Source: Pelagibacterales bacterium SAG-MED28
GTDB taxonomy: Bacteria; Pseudomonadota; Alphaproteobacteria; Pelagibacterales; Pelagibacteraceae
DNA: 58,117 nucleotides
Reading direction: 5' to 3'
Assembly (NCBI GenBank): GCA_014653835.1
Contig: JACWDY010000006.1
Span: 1-58,117 of the forward strand
The position numbers and the translations under genes were made by a program. The notes under the pieces are model-generated. The model made no database searches, was not told the origin of the DNA, and worked only from the letters and a program-made list of their open reading frames with translations. Positions 1-8,493 of the stretch are shown piece by piece (the first letter of the stretch is position 1; every line of letters starts with the position of its first letter).

Positions 1-1
1 T

Positions 2-994
2 GCCTTAGGTGAAGCTCACATGAACAAAGTTTTTTATACTTCTAATCTCACAAATCTGATAGAGATCAGTGCAAAAAATATTGAATTAGTTTATTCATTT
101 TCAGGAAGTCTAAAAATTAAGAAAATAAAAAACTTTTTTAAATCAATATTTGCTTCAAATACAAAATCAAAAAGTTTGCATTACATATCAAAACATTACG
201 ATCTAGGAAATAATTTCTTTTCAAAATGGTTAGATAAAACTCTCACTTATTCTAGCGCTGTTTATGAAAATGAAAATGACAGTTTAGAAATAGCTCAAAA
301 AAATAAATATCAAAAATTAATAGATCTTTTAAATGTAAAAGATGGAAATAAAGTTTTAGAAATAGGTTGTGGTTGGGGAGGTTTTTCAGAATATTTGGCT
401 AAAAATTACAATGTTTCTATCGATTGTATAACGATATCTAAAAAGCAATTCGAGTTTACAAAAAAGAGAATTTCAAATGCAGGTTTGGATAATAAAGTAA
501 ATGTCATGTTTTTAGATTATCGAGATCTACAGGATAAATATGATAAAATTGTATCTATTGAAATGATAGAGGCTGTTGGTGAGAATTATCTAGGTAAATA
601 TTTTGAGACTATTAAAAAATCGTTAAATAAAGATGGTTCCGCGGCATTACAAGGAATAACTATTAGAGATGATCTTTTTGATCGGTACAAAAGAAGTGAG
701 GATTTTATTCAAAAATATATTTTTCCAGGAGGTTTTTTACCATCAGTAAATTTGATGAAAACTCTTATTAAGAAAAATAAACTAAATCTTATAAAAGTTA
801 ACTCCTATCCAGACGATTATGCTAGAACTTTAGCAAATTGGAGAATAAATTTTTTTAAAGCTTGGAATAATATAACCCCACTAGGTTTTGACGAAACTTT
901 TAAAAGAATGTGGGAGTTTTACCTGTCTTATTGTGAAGCAGGCTTTAAATCTAAGAACATTAACTTGATTCAAATTTCTATGTCTAATAAGTAG
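2..994 (+). CDS. cfa: Cyclopropane-fatty-acid synthase family methyltransferase, 5' end outside window
   Basis: SAM-dependent methyltransferase of the Cfa/mycolic acid synthase family, which methylenates unsaturated acyl chains of membrane phospholipids. Visible marks are the SAM-binding motif VLEIGCGWGG, followed by IVSIEMIEAVG and FIQKYIFPGGFLPS, all typical of Cfa. An ATG at position 20 could be taken as the start, but the frame is open to the left edge and the codons before it read ALGEAHM, which matches the conserved LGEAYM block of Cfa proteins. The gene therefore very probably begins upstream of the window. It is followed 5 bp later by a DUF3833 lipoprotein, a common partner of cfa in light-induced stress clusters. 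Confidence 0.88.
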   Translation, partial: ALGEAHMNKVFYTSNLTNLIEISAKNIELVYSFSGSLKIKKIKNFFKSIFASNTKSKSLHYISKHYDLGNNFFSKWLDKTLTYSSAVYENENDSLEIAQKNKYQKLIDLLNVKDGNKVLEIGCGWGGFSEYLAKNYNVSIDCITISKKQFEFTKKRISNAGLDNKVNVMFLDYRDLQDKYDKIVSIEMIEAVGENYLGKYFETIKKSLNKDGSAALQGITIRDDLFDRYKRSEDFIQKYIFPGGFLPSVNLMKTLIKKNKLNLIKVNSYPDDYARTLANWRINFFKAWNNITPLGFDETFKRMWEFYLSYCEAGFKSKNINLIQISMSNK

Positions 995-999
995 TTGTC

Positions 1000-1524
1000 A
1001 TGAAAAAAATATTTGGATTAATTCTATTATTTATATTAAGTGGATGTGCAAATACTATGAAACCAACGGATTTTAAAGATCAAAAGCCTAGATTAATAAT
1101 TGAGGATTACCTCTCTGGAAATGTTAAAGCCTGGGGTGTTTTACAAAATAGATCTGGAAAGGTAACAAGACAATTTAAAGCCGATCTCGATGGAAAATGG
1201 AATGGTTCTCAATTAATTTTAGATGAAGTTTTCAATTGGACTGACGGTGAGAGACAAACTCGACAATGGACTATTAATAAAATTGATGAGCATAATTATG
1301 AGGGCACGGCTTCTGACGTGGTTGGAACAGCAAAAGGTTACTCTTATGGTCCTGCATTTAAGTTTGAGTATGTATTATTAGTTCCGATTAAAGGAAAAAA
1401 CATAAAAATTACTTTTGATGACTGGATATTTATGCAAGACGAGCGTGTGGCAATAAATAGAGCAACAATGACAAAATTTGGATTTAAAGTTGCAGAATTA
1501 ACTGTAATGTTTATAAAAGACTAA
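1000..1524 (+). CDS. DUF3833 family lipoprotein
   Basis: A 174-residue protein with a lipoprotein signal peptide: basic start, hydrophobic stretch and lipobox LSGC, so Cys at about residue 16 would be lipidated. The body has the DUF3833 pattern: AWGVLQNRSGKV, an early DLDGKW, DGERQTRQW, the DVVGTAKG block, and FDDWIFMQDE near the end. Biochemical function of the family is unknown; it often sits beside cfa. It lies 5 bp after the cfa stop and 1 bp before sodB, so the three are probably cotranscribed. Confidence 0.8.
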   Translation: MKKIFGLILLFILSGCANTMKPTDFKDQKPRLIIEDYLSGNVKAWGVLQNRSGKVTRQFKADLDGKWNGSQLILDEVFNWTDGERQTRQWTINKIDEHNYEGTASDVVGTAKGYSYGPAFKFEYVLLVPIKGKNIKITFDDWIFMQDERVAINRATMTKFGFKVAELTVMFIKD

Positions 1525-1525
1525 T

Positions 1526-2113
1526 ATGTTTGAATTACCAAAATTAGATTACTCAAACTCAGCTTTGTCTCCGATCATGTCAGAGCAAACATTGGATTTG
1601 CATCACGGAAAACACCATCAAACTTATATCACTAATTTAAATAATTTTATTAAAAGTTCTGATTATGAAAATTTGTCTTTAGAAGAAATAATAAAAAAAT
1701 CTTCTAAAGAAAGTAAAGCAGGTATATTTAATAATGCGAGCCAACATTGGAATCATAATCTTTTTTGGCAATGCATGAAACCTAACGGAGGAGGAAAAAT
1801 GCCCTCTAAACTAGATGATAAAATAAAAAAAGATTTTGGAAGTTTTGAAAAATTTAGAGATGAATTCATTAAAGCAGGCACTACTCAGTTTGGTTCAGGT
1901 TGGTGTTGGTTGTCAATTAAAGACGGAAAATTAGTTGTTACTAAAAGCCCGAATGCTGAAAATCCACTTATACACAATATGAAACCAATACTTGGTTGCG
2001 ATGTGTGGGAGCATTCATATTACATAGATTATCAAAATAAAAGACCCGCATATTTAGAAAACTTTTTTGATAAATTAATTAATTGGGAGTTTGTAGAATC
2101 AAATTTAGATTAA
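1526..2113 (+). CDS. sodB: Superoxide dismutase, Fe type
   Basis: A complete 195-residue iron/manganese superoxide dismutase converting superoxide to hydrogen peroxide and oxygen. Metal ligands are visible as H26 in the LHHGKHH block, H77 in QHWNH, and the Asp and His of DVWEHSYY near residues 157-161; Y34 is the usual second-shell tyrosine. The Gln in NNASQ (residue 73) is characteristic of Fe-SOD rather than Mn-SOD. No signal peptide is seen, so it is cytoplasmic. It starts 1 bp after the DUF3833 gene. Confidence 0.96.
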   Translation: MFELPKLDYSNSALSPIMSEQTLDLHHGKHHQTYITNLNNFIKSSDYENLSLEEIIKKSSKESKAGIFNNASQHWNHNLFWQCMKPNGGGKMPSKLDDKIKKDFGSFEKFRDEFIKAGTTQFGSGWCWLSIKDGKLVVTKSPNAENPLIHNMKPILGCDVWEHSYYIDYQNKRPAYLENFFDKLINWEFVESNLD

Positions 2114-2118
2114 TAATT

Positions 2119-2526
2119 TTATCTATTTCTTCTTGTAAAAATAAACGACCTAACGCATTGAAGAGTAAAAAATAAACCAGTAAATAACATCATTATTTTT
2201 GAAGCGTCGGCCCAAATATTTTCAAAAGCAGCACCACCCGCTAATGTTCTTATAAAATCTAGTCCACCAAGAAAAATCACAAGACCAAAAATAACAACAA
2301 TATGCATAAATAGTTTTTTTTTAGAGGGAAATTTAATAGCAAGATAAGAGAAAATAAACAAAGGGACTCCAAGAAAGGACGGAATATAAGATGTCAAAGA
2401 TGAGCTACCAGATATTAGGCTAATAACCACCCCCCAACCAATGAGAAAAATTCCATAAAAAACAGAAAGACTTTCAATTGTTATGTTAAAAACCTTAAAC
2501 TCTTTTTGTAAATTTTCAGAATCCAT
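2119..2526 (-). CDS. Small four-helix membrane protein, unknown
   Basis: 135 residues with four predicted membrane segments (about 22-40, 45-63, 72-92 and 108-128), a charged N-terminus and the basic end FTRRNR. I do not recognise a family. It converges with sodB, with 5 bp between the stops, and lies upstream of and in the same direction as no clear operon partner. Confidence 0.6.
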   Translation of the reverse strand: MDSENLQKEFKVFNITIESLSVFYGIFLIGWGVVISLISGSSSLTSYIPSFLGVPLFIFSYLAIKFPSKKKLFMHIVVIFGLVIFLGGLDFIRTLAGGAAFENIWADASKIMMLFTGLFFTLQCVRSFIFTRRNR

Positions 2527-2596
2527 ACTAATAGTTATATTATATATCTCTTTTAAATTTTTTTTTCAAATTATTCAGAGTACAGCTATATACACA

Positions 2597-2716
2597 TTAA
2601 AAAATTTTACCTATTCCTAAAGCTGCTGCTCCAATTATAACGAGCCAAATTAGACCTTTTATCAAAAAAAAGTAAAATCCACCAACTAATAAATTTTTAA
2701 AAAGTTTTTTTTTCAT
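2597..2716 (-). CDS. 39-residue single-span membrane peptide
   Basis: A short open frame from ATG at 2716-2714 to TAA at 2597. The product begins MKKKLFKN, followed by a Gly/Phe/Leu/Ile-rich hydrophobic span and the tail ALGIGKIF. Tiny basic-start, single-span proteins of this kind are common in streamlined alphaproteobacteria. It lies 37 bp downstream of the SDR gene on the same strand. The support is coding-like composition and a clean frame only; expression is unproven. Confidence 0.45.
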   Translation of the reverse strand: MKKKLFKNLLVGGFYFFLIKGLIWLVIIGAAALGIGKIF

Positions 2717-2753
2717 TTAATTAAATAAAAATTCATAAATCTAATTGTCTAAA

Positions 2754-3506
2754 CTACCGTTTTACAAGTTTATCAACCAAAAATAGATAAACTTTAATGG
2801 GTAGTATTCTTAAAAACTTAAGAGTTAAAGTTAATCCCTTAGGAAAGTGAATTTCAAAAGCATTACTTTTCACTAAACCATTAAAAATTTTATCTGCAGC
2901 ATAATCAACAGTTTTGAGAAATGGCATAGGAAATTCATTTTTTTCGGTTAAAGAAGTTTTAATAAAACCTGGCGATATAATTGATACTCTTACTCCAAAT
3001 TTTTTAAAGTCAAAATAAATACTCTCACAAAAATTTGTTAATGCAGCTTTTGAGGGGCCATAACCGCTTGAATTTGGCAGACCTCGATAGCCGGCTATTG
3101 AAGACACTATAGATATATGACCTGAATTTCTATTTTTAAAATATTCTTCGACTGATTTTACACAATCCACCACTCCCAAAAAATTTACTTTTATTACATT
3201 TTTAATTTTTTCTGAGTCTATATTTTTTTCATCTTTTGGTTCATAAGTTCCACTTGAAAATAAACATAAATCTAAATTACCAAATTTGCTTATGATATTT
3301 TTAAAAACAGTATTTATTTGATTCTTATCAGTAACATCTAATGGGAAAGATACAATATTTTCGTTTGTTGCTAACTCTTGCAATAATTCTTTTCTCCTAG
3401 CAGAAACAGCAACTTTCCATCCTTCAGCAGCAAATTTTTCAGCCACAGCCTTTCCAATTCCACTACTTGCACCTGTAATCCAAATTTTTTTCTGATTTTC
3501 AGACAT
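2754..3506 (-). CDS. Short-chain dehydrogenase/reductase
   Basis: A 250-residue classical SDR. It has the Rossmann motif TGASSGIG near residues 10-17, a C-terminal beta-strand 4 region with FSSGT in place of the common NNAG, the catalytic Ser in IVSSIAG, and YGPSK supplying Tyr and Lys. The substrate cannot be told from sequence. It is divergent from tspO with 21 bp between starts, so the two promoters must overlap. Related SDR genes occur with cfa and photolyase genes in light-response clusters, which fits the neighbourhood. Confidence 0.85.
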   Translation of the reverse strand: MSENQKKIWITGASSGIGKAVAEKFAAEGWKVAVSARRKELLQELATNENIVSFPLDVTDKNQINTVFKNIISKFGNLDLCLFSSGTYEPKDEKNIDSEKIKNVIKVNFLGVVDCVKSVEEYFKNRNSGHISIVSSIAGYRGLPNSSGYGPSKAALTNFCESIYFDFKKFGVRVSIISPGFIKTSLTEKNEFPMPFLKTVDYAADKIFNGLVKSNAFEIHFPKGLTLTLKFLRILPIKVYLFLVDKLVKR

Positions 3507-3527
3507 TAATTAGTTATACCTTAAATT

Positions 3528-3992
3528 ATGACAAAGAATAAATATTTATCATTGCTTATTCTTCTTTTAGTAACTTTTATAGCACCAGTAATCGGAAGTT
3601 ACGTAACTTCAGTATTTAAAGAACCATGGTACTCTGAAATAATTCAACCTAGTTTTAACCCACCTAGTTGGGTTTTCCCTCCAGTCTGGACGACACTTTA
3701 TGTGATGATGTCCATAGCGATTTGGAGAGTTTGGATAGCTTTTTTTAATTCTAGAATATTAAAATTATATTTTATTCACTTATTCTTTAATTGTATTTGG
3801 AGTATTATTTTTTTTGGATTTCATCAAATTGGACTGGCTCTCATTAATATTATTGTTATTCTTTTTTTCATCATTATTTTAATGAAAGAATACTTAAAAA
3901 TTGATAAATTGAGTTTTTATTTAATGATACCATATTTTCTTTGGTCAAGTTTTGCTCTTGTATTAAATGCTTCAATTTTGTTTTTAAATTAA
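3528..3992 (+). CDS. tspO: TspO/MBR family tryptophan-rich sensory protein
   Basis: 154 residues, five predicted membrane helices, with the TspO signatures WYSEIIQPSFNPPSWVFPPV and, later, FNCIWSIIFFG. TspO proteins bind tetrapyrroles and related ligands and take part in stress and photosensitiser handling; the substrate here is inferred from the family. Its last 9 bp overlap the end of the convergent HPP gene, with no room for a separate terminator. Confidence 0.92.
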   Translation: MTKNKYLSLLILLLVTFIAPVIGSYVTSVFKEPWYSEIIQPSFNPPSWVFPPVWTTLYVMMSIAIWRVWIAFFNSRILKLYFIHLFFNCIWSIIFFGFHQIGLALINIIVILFFIIILMKEYLKIDKLSFYLMIPYFLWSSFALVLNASILFLN

Positions 3993-4457
3993 CTTTTTAA
4001 TAGGATAGTTTCTTTTTAAAATATATTTATTAATAATTATTGATAGAACTATAATTAATAAAGATCCTGAAATAACCGGAAATAATATATACTCAAAAGA
4101 TACGTCAGAAAGCAAAGCGATGAGGGGGTTTGCAACCGCTGGCGGATGGACGCACTTAAAGTACATCATTAAAACAACAGAAACACCTACTGATAAACCT
4201 AATGTGATAAATGAAACACCTATAAACTCATTAAAAATTATTCCAGTTACTATACAAACTAAATGTCCCAAAAATATATTTTTAGGTTGAGCTATATCAC
4301 TTTTATGTAAAGCTAAAGCTATAAATACAGTTGGACCAAAAGAAATCATTAGCCAAAAACCTGTGGATGTCTCGTAACTTAAAAATGATAGTAAGCCAAT
4401 AATTATAGTTGAACCAATGCCAACAATTAATGGTTCAGTATTTTTTGAAAAATTCAT
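3984..4457 (-). CDS. HPP family membrane protein
   Basis: 157 residues, about four membrane helices, carrying the family-defining HPPA motif (CVHPPAVANP near residue 103) and an SFGPTVFIA block in the second helix. HPP proteins are integral membrane proteins; some plant and cyanobacterial members transport nitrite. No substrate can be assigned here. It overlaps tspO tail to tail and is divergent from the phosphatase gene at 4493. Confidence 0.82.
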   Translation of the reverse strand: MNFSKNTEPLIVGIGSTIIIGLLSFLSYETSTGFWLMISFGPTVFIALALHKSDIAQPKNIFLGHLVCIVTGIIFNEFIGVSFITLGLSVGVSVVLMMYFKCVHPPAVANPLIALLSDVSFEYILFPVISGSLLIIVLSIIINKYILKRNYPIKKLI

Positions 4458-4492
4458 ATATCTTTATTTTTAATTTAAGTTATATACAAATA

Positions 4493-5287
4493 ATGAATTA
4501 TAACAAATCTTTCAATTTCTTAAAAAATCTCCCATTAAAACTTAATTCTTTTTATAAAAAAAAATCTAATTCAGGAATAAAAGTTAACAATAAATCAAAA
4601 TCTAAAAAAGATTTTGATCCCGTGACTAATTTTGATAAAGCATTTGAGAAATATATTAGATCACTAATAAATAAAAAGTTTCCCAAAGATGCAATAATCG
4701 GCGAGGAATTTTCTGATAAGTTTTCTGACAATAATTATAAGTGGTCTGTAGATCCAATTGATGGAACTCGAGCTTTTGTAATAGGTGCGCCTACATGGTC
4801 AAATCTAATAAGTTTATCCTTCGAGGAAAAATCTTTAATTGGTTTAGCTAATTTTCCAGAATTAAGTAAATTTTATATTAACGATAAAAAAAAATCATAT
4901 CTATTTAACAGTAATAAAAAAAACGTTTTAAAATCTTCAAATAACAATAATTTAAAAACAATAAAGATTATTGGAAATTTTCATGGCACACTTAGCTACG
5001 AAAAACAAAGAAAAGTCATTAAGAAATTTGGTTGGTCTTTTAGACTCGCGGGGTTTGATGCTTTAAATTATTGTTTATTAGCCGAAGGAAAAGTTGATGC
5101 TGTAATTGAAGCAAATTTAAAACCTTATGATATACTACCTTTAATACCGATTATTAAAAATGCTGGAGCAATTGTAACAAACTGGAAAAATGAGCCAGCA
5201 GAAAATGGAGGAAATATTTTAGCGACATCTAACAAGACTCTGCACAATAAAATATTGAAGCTATTAAAACCTTTTACAAAAAAATGA
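4493..5287 (+). CDS. Inositol monophosphatase family, histidinol-phosphatase (HisN) like
   Basis: Mg-dependent phosphatase of the IMPase superfamily. Motifs are DPVTNFDKA near the N-terminus, IIGEEFSD, and the metal-binding DPIDGTRAF, which is closer to HisN-type histidinol phosphatases than to CysQ. I start it at ATG 4493 (264 residues) rather than at an ATG 84 bp upstream, because the upstream extension is not homologous and would overlap the divergent HPP gene. It overlaps the next gene by 4 bp (ATGA), implying translational coupling. Confidence 0.82.
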   Translation: MNYNKSFNFLKNLPLKLNSFYKKKSNSGIKVNNKSKSKKDFDPVTNFDKAFEKYIRSLINKKFPKDAIIGEEFSDKFSDNNYKWSVDPIDGTRAFVIGAPTWSNLISLSFEEKSLIGLANFPELSKFYINDKKKSYLFNSNKKNVLKSSNNNNLKTIKIIGNFHGTLSYEKQRKVIKKFGWSFRLAGFDALNYCLLAEGKVDAVIEANLKPYDILPLIPIIKNAGAIVTNWKNEPAENGGNILATSNKTLHNKILKLLKPFTKK

Positions 5288-5805
5288 TTAATGTATTTTT
5301 AAATAGAATTTTTAGAGCAATTAAAATTGATATTGAACTTTTTGAAGAAGTAGAAAAAGATAAGAAAGCTACTTTCCAAGCAGGTGCAGTAGTAGTTCTT
5401 TCAAGTTTGGCAGCCGGTGTTGGGTCCATTCACTTAGGAGCCTCTAATTTTTTAGTTGCCCCAGCTCTATCTTTGTTAAGTTGGTATGTTTGGGCTTATG
5501 TGATCTATTTTGTTGGGGTAAAACTTTTTAGAGATCCTAAAACCAAGAGTAATCATGGCGAGCTCCTGAGAACAATTGGCTTTTCTAGCGCTCCAGGTCT
5601 CATTCGAGTTTTTGGTGTTACTCCAGAATTAATGACTGTAACTTTTATTGGCTCAGCTTTTTGGATGCTGGCATGTATGGTTGTAGCTGTTAAAGCGGCT
5701 CTAGACTACGAAAGTCTTTGGAAAGCTTTTGGTGTTGTCGTAGTTTCTTGGCTGTTTCAAGCTTTCTTCTTGTTCTTAGTAATTGTTTTATTTAAAGGGA
5801 TTTAA
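5284..5805 (+). CDS. Yip1-domain membrane protein
   Basis: 173 residues, with an amphipathic N-terminus then about five membrane segments. The arrangement, including a conserved RTIGFSSAPGLIRVFG stretch near residue 98, resembles the Yip1 domain family found in many alphaproteobacteria; function in bacteria is unknown. The start overlaps the upstream phosphatase stop, and the last 4 bp overlap the convergent gene at 5802. Confidence 0.7.
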   Translation: MINVFLNRIFRAIKIDIELFEEVEKDKKATFQAGAVVVLSSLAAGVGSIHLGASNFLVAPALSLLSWYVWAYVIYFVGVKLFRDPKTKSNHGELLRTIGFSSAPGLIRVFGVTPELMTVTFIGSAFWMLACMVVAVKAALDYESLWKAFGVVVVSWLFQAFFLFLVIVLFKGI

Positions 5806-6116
5806 ATAGGAAAAATTGTTTTTGATAGGTTGCAACTGTTACAAATTTTGTAACTATGCATGATTAAATTTTGCTTAACACTAGTGTCTTCTTTTTTACA
5901 CTCCTCACAAATATTATTAATTTCACTAATTTTATTAACTACCCAAGCTCTATGATAAAAATTATCTATATTTTTTTGTATTAGGCCTCTAGCAACTTCT
6001 TCTGCTTTTTTTTTATCAAAAGGACCATGAACAGTTTTTGTTTTATGATCTAAAGTGTCGATATTATTAGGATTTTTGTGTATTCCCTCTATGACAATAA
6101 ATCCGTCGTTTTCCAT
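5802..6116 (-). CDS. Small cysteine-paired protein, unknown
   Basis: 104 residues, soluble. The middle holds GPFDKKKAEEVARGLI and FYHRAWVV, which faintly recall the DUF4170 type of alphaproteobacterial protein. The C-terminal third contains two C-x2-C pairs (CEEC and CNSC) that could bind a zinc ion. It is divergent from msrA with 25 bp between starts and converges with the Yip1 gene. No function is proposed. Confidence 0.6.
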   Translation of the reverse strand: MENDGFIVIEGIHKNPNNIDTLDHKTKTVHGPFDKKKAEEVARGLIQKNIDNFYHRAWVVNKISEINNICEECKKEDTSVKQNLIMHSYKICNSCNLSKTIFPI

Positions 6117-6141
6117 TAATATTAATATATCATTTTAATCG

Positions 6142-6714
6142 ATGAAAAAAATTTTACTTTTTGTCACTATATTTTTAATTAACCTTAATCTTGGTGCCGT
6201 TGAAAATAAAAAAGCTTATTTTGCTGGAGGGTGTTTCTGGTGCATGGAAGAGTCGTTCGACTCAGTTGATGGAGTTGTATCCTCTATATCTGGATATTCA
6301 GGAGGCCATTTAAAAAATCCAACCTATCAAGATGTTATTTATAAAGACACTGGCCACGTAGAAGCTATAGAAATAACATATGACCCTGAAATTGTAAGTT
6401 ATGAGAAACTTTTAAATGTTTACTGGAGAAATATTGATCCATTCGATGCTGAAGGGCAATTTTGCGACAAGGGGAAAAGCTACAGATCAGTAATTTTTTT
6501 TCAGAATAAGCTAGAAAAAGAATTTATTAATAAATCTTTTAGCAATTTAGAAAAAACATTTAACAATAAAATAGTTACTTTAGTTTGGGAATTTGAGAAA
6601 TTTTACCCAGCTGAAGATTATCACCAAGATTATTATGAAAAAAATTTTATTCGATATTTAATGTACAAAAAAGGGTGTAAAAGAGAAGAGGTCTTAAAAA
6701 GAATATGGAATTAA
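6142..6714 (+). CDS. msrA: Peptide methionine sulfoxide reductase MsrA, probably exported
   Basis: Reduces methionine-S-sulfoxide in oxidised proteins. The catalytic motif GGCFWCMEE starts near residue 29; the family blocks GYSGG, YEKLLNVYWRNIDPFD and EDYHQDY follow. A hydrophobic N-terminus ending at about residue 18 (LNLGA) looks like a signal peptide, so this MsrA may work in the periplasm. Its last 10 bp overlap the start of the next gene, also a predicted exported protein. Confidence 0.95.
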   Translation: MKKILLFVTIFLINLNLGAVENKKAYFAGGCFWCMEESFDSVDGVVSSISGYSGGHLKNPTYQDVIYKDTGHVEAIEITYDPEIVSYEKLLNVYWRNIDPFDAEGQFCDKGKSYRSVIFFQNKLEKEFINKSFSNLEKTFNNKIVTLVWEFEKFYPAEDYHQDYYEKNFIRYLMYKKGCKREEVLKRIWN

Positions 6715-7160
6715 AAAAAATATTTTTGTCAATTTTTTTTGTTTTTTTAATTGGATCTGCTAAAGCAGATACCATCAAACCTACTGAAAACCTGTCTGCA
6801 TTTGATGTAATAAAAATACAATTAGATGCTCTTAAAAATAATGATGATAACGACAATGGAATAATGCAGACTTGGTTATTTGCTCACCCAGATAATAAAA
6901 AAATGACTGGACCATATCCAAGATTTCGAATTATGCTTTATGATGTTCATTACAGAATACTTTTAAATCATTATTCACATAAAATTGATTTGATTATGAA
7001 TACAGAAAGTAAATATGTTTATGGGGTAAAAGTTTTAAGCGAAGATAAACAACAATTTTTTTATGAATGGCACTTAAGCAAAGGTAATGAAAAAAATTGT
7101 ACTAATTGTTGGTTTACAACTGCAGTTTCAATGCCATTTGATCAAGGAAATTCAATTTGA
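6705..7160 (+). CDS. Exported DUF4864-like protein
   Basis: 151 residues with a clear signal peptide (basic start, hydrophobic core, cleavage near AKA-D at residue 21). The mature part begins with a VIKIQLDALKNND-type helix and holds FAHPDNKKMTGPYPRFRIML, a pattern I associate with DUF4864-like proteins, then CTNCWFT near the end. Function is unknown. It overlaps the msrA end by 10 bp and the next gene by 4 bp, so it is probably translated from the same message. Confidence 0.65.
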   Translation: MELKKIFLSIFFVFLIGSAKADTIKPTENLSAFDVIKIQLDALKNNDDNDNGIMQTWLFAHPDNKKMTGPYPRFRIMLYDVHYRILLNHYSHKIDLIMNTESKYVYGVKVLSEDKQQFFYEWHLSKGNEKNCTNCWFTTAVSMPFDQGNSI

Positions 7161-7357
7161 AACGCCCACCTTTTGTAATTAGATATTTAATTATTGGTTC
7201 AATATTAGTTGTGCCGCCTATTTTAAGTGCCCACTACGGTACAATTTATTTAGGAAAAGATAATGGAGTTCTTTTAGGTTTTTGCGTTGGGATTATCTGC
7301 GTTTCTTATGCATGCTGGAAACTTTTCGTTGATGGCTGGAGGGATGACGAAGATTAA
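7157..7357 (+). CDS. Small two-span membrane protein
   Basis: 66 residues from a TTG start that overlaps the stop of the preceding gene. Two hydrophobic segments (about 9-25 and 34-54) are separated by a short polar loop, and the tail is acidic (GWRDDED). No family recognised. It overlaps the following photolyase-like gene by 1 bp, placing it in the msrA message. Confidence 0.6.
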   Translation: MKRPPFVIRYLIIGSILVVPPILSAHYGTIYLGKDNGVLLGFCVGIICVSYACWKLFVDGWRDDED

Positions 7358-8493
7358 TGCAAGTCGAAATATCAAGAGATGGAGCTTTAAAAAAGCTTGA
7401 TAATTTTATCAATGCTGAATTACCTAATTATAACTTTAAAAGAAATTTTGATTTGGGTCCTGATGATAAATCAAATGTATCTTGTTTATCTCCTTACATT
7501 AGTCATAGATTAATAACCGAATATGAGGTTGCTAAAATTGTATTAGCAAAATTTCCTTATCAAAAAGTTGAAAAATACATTCAAGAAATTTTTTGGAGAG
7601 TTTACTGGAAAGGCTGGTTAGAACTTAGACCTCAAGTATGGTCAGATTTTACTGAAGATTTAAAAGCACTTAAGGAAGATGATAATTATAAAAAGGCTAT
7701 TAATGGTGAAACTCAAATTAAATGTTTCAATGATTGGGTAAATGAACTTAAAGAAAATAATTATTTACATAATCATACTAGGATGTGGTTTGCGAGTATT
7801 TGGATATTTACCTTAAACTTACCCTGGCAAAAAGGTGCAGAGTTTTTCTTGAAACATTTATTTGATGGTGATGCCGCTTCAAATACTTTAAGCTGGAGAT
7901 GGGTTGCTGGACTACAAACTAAGGGCAAGCATTATGTAGCTCAAGCCTGGAACATTAGTAAATTTACAAATAACAAGTATCAAAATGTAAAATTAAATGA
8001 AAATGCTTTGCCGCTAACAGATAAAAGAGAGTACAAATTAAGCCCAATAAATTTAGATTATGATGATAACGCCAATGAAAATTTACTTGTTTTTGAAAAC
8101 GAATTAAATTTAGAAAATCATAAACTTAAAAACTATAAAAATATTTATTTAATTTTACTTACTAATGAAGTTAGAAAGATCAAACTTGAGAAAAAAGTCT
8201 TAGATTTCAAAACACAAATAATTAATGATCAAAAAAAAAGGCTTGATCAAATTAAAGTAATTAATGAGACAGAATTACAATCCTCAGCTAAAGAAACAAT
8301 ATCTTTTGATGTTATTCACCCCAGTATTGGTGAAAATTATTCCTATTTAAATAGTCTTAGAAAAAAACTTAATTTAAAATTAAGCTTTATTTTGAATGAA
8401 GAAGATAAATTTTCCTGGCAGTTTTCAAATAAAGGATATTTTAATTTTAAAAATAATATTCCAAATATTTTATCGAAATTTAAAATAAATTGA
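7357..8493 (+). CDS. Photolyase/cryptochrome-like FAD-domain protein without the usual N-terminal domain
   Basis: 378 residues. The first about 220 match the helical FAD-binding half of photolyases and cryptochromes: SPYISHRLIT, the WRVYWKGW helix, HNHTRMWFASIW, DGDAASNTLSWRW and GKHYVAQAWNI. The alpha/beta antenna domain that normally precedes this half is absent. Residues from about 240 on have alternating strands and helices (ENLLVFENELNL, then NIYLILL) and end in GYFNFKNNIPNIL, somewhat like an antenna domain moved to the C-terminus. FAD binding is likely; repair or signalling activity is uncertain. It abuts the convergent 870-residue gene. Confidence 0.8.
   Translation: MQVEISRDGALKKLDNFINAELPNYNFKRNFDLGPDDKSNVSCLSPYISHRLITEYEVAKIVLAKFPYQKVEKYIQEIFWRVYWKGWLELRPQVWSDFTEDLKALKEDDNYKKAINGETQIKCFNDWVNELKENNYLHNHTRMWFASIWIFTLNLPWQKGAEFFLKHLFDGDAASNTLSWRWVAGLQTKGKHYVAQAWNISKFTNNKYQNVKLNENALPLTDKREYKLSPINLDYDDNANENLLVFENELNLENHKLKNYKNIYLILLTNEVRKIKLEKKVLDFKTQIINDQKKRLDQIKVINETELQSSAKETISFDVIHPSIGENYSYLNSLRKKLNLKLSFILNEEDKFSWQFSNKGYFNFKNNIPNILSKFKIN

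Noticed and set aside
20-994. ATG at 20 as the true start of the Cfa-type protein
   Set aside because: The codons before it encode a conserved Cfa block (ALGEAHM), so the gene continues beyond the left edge.
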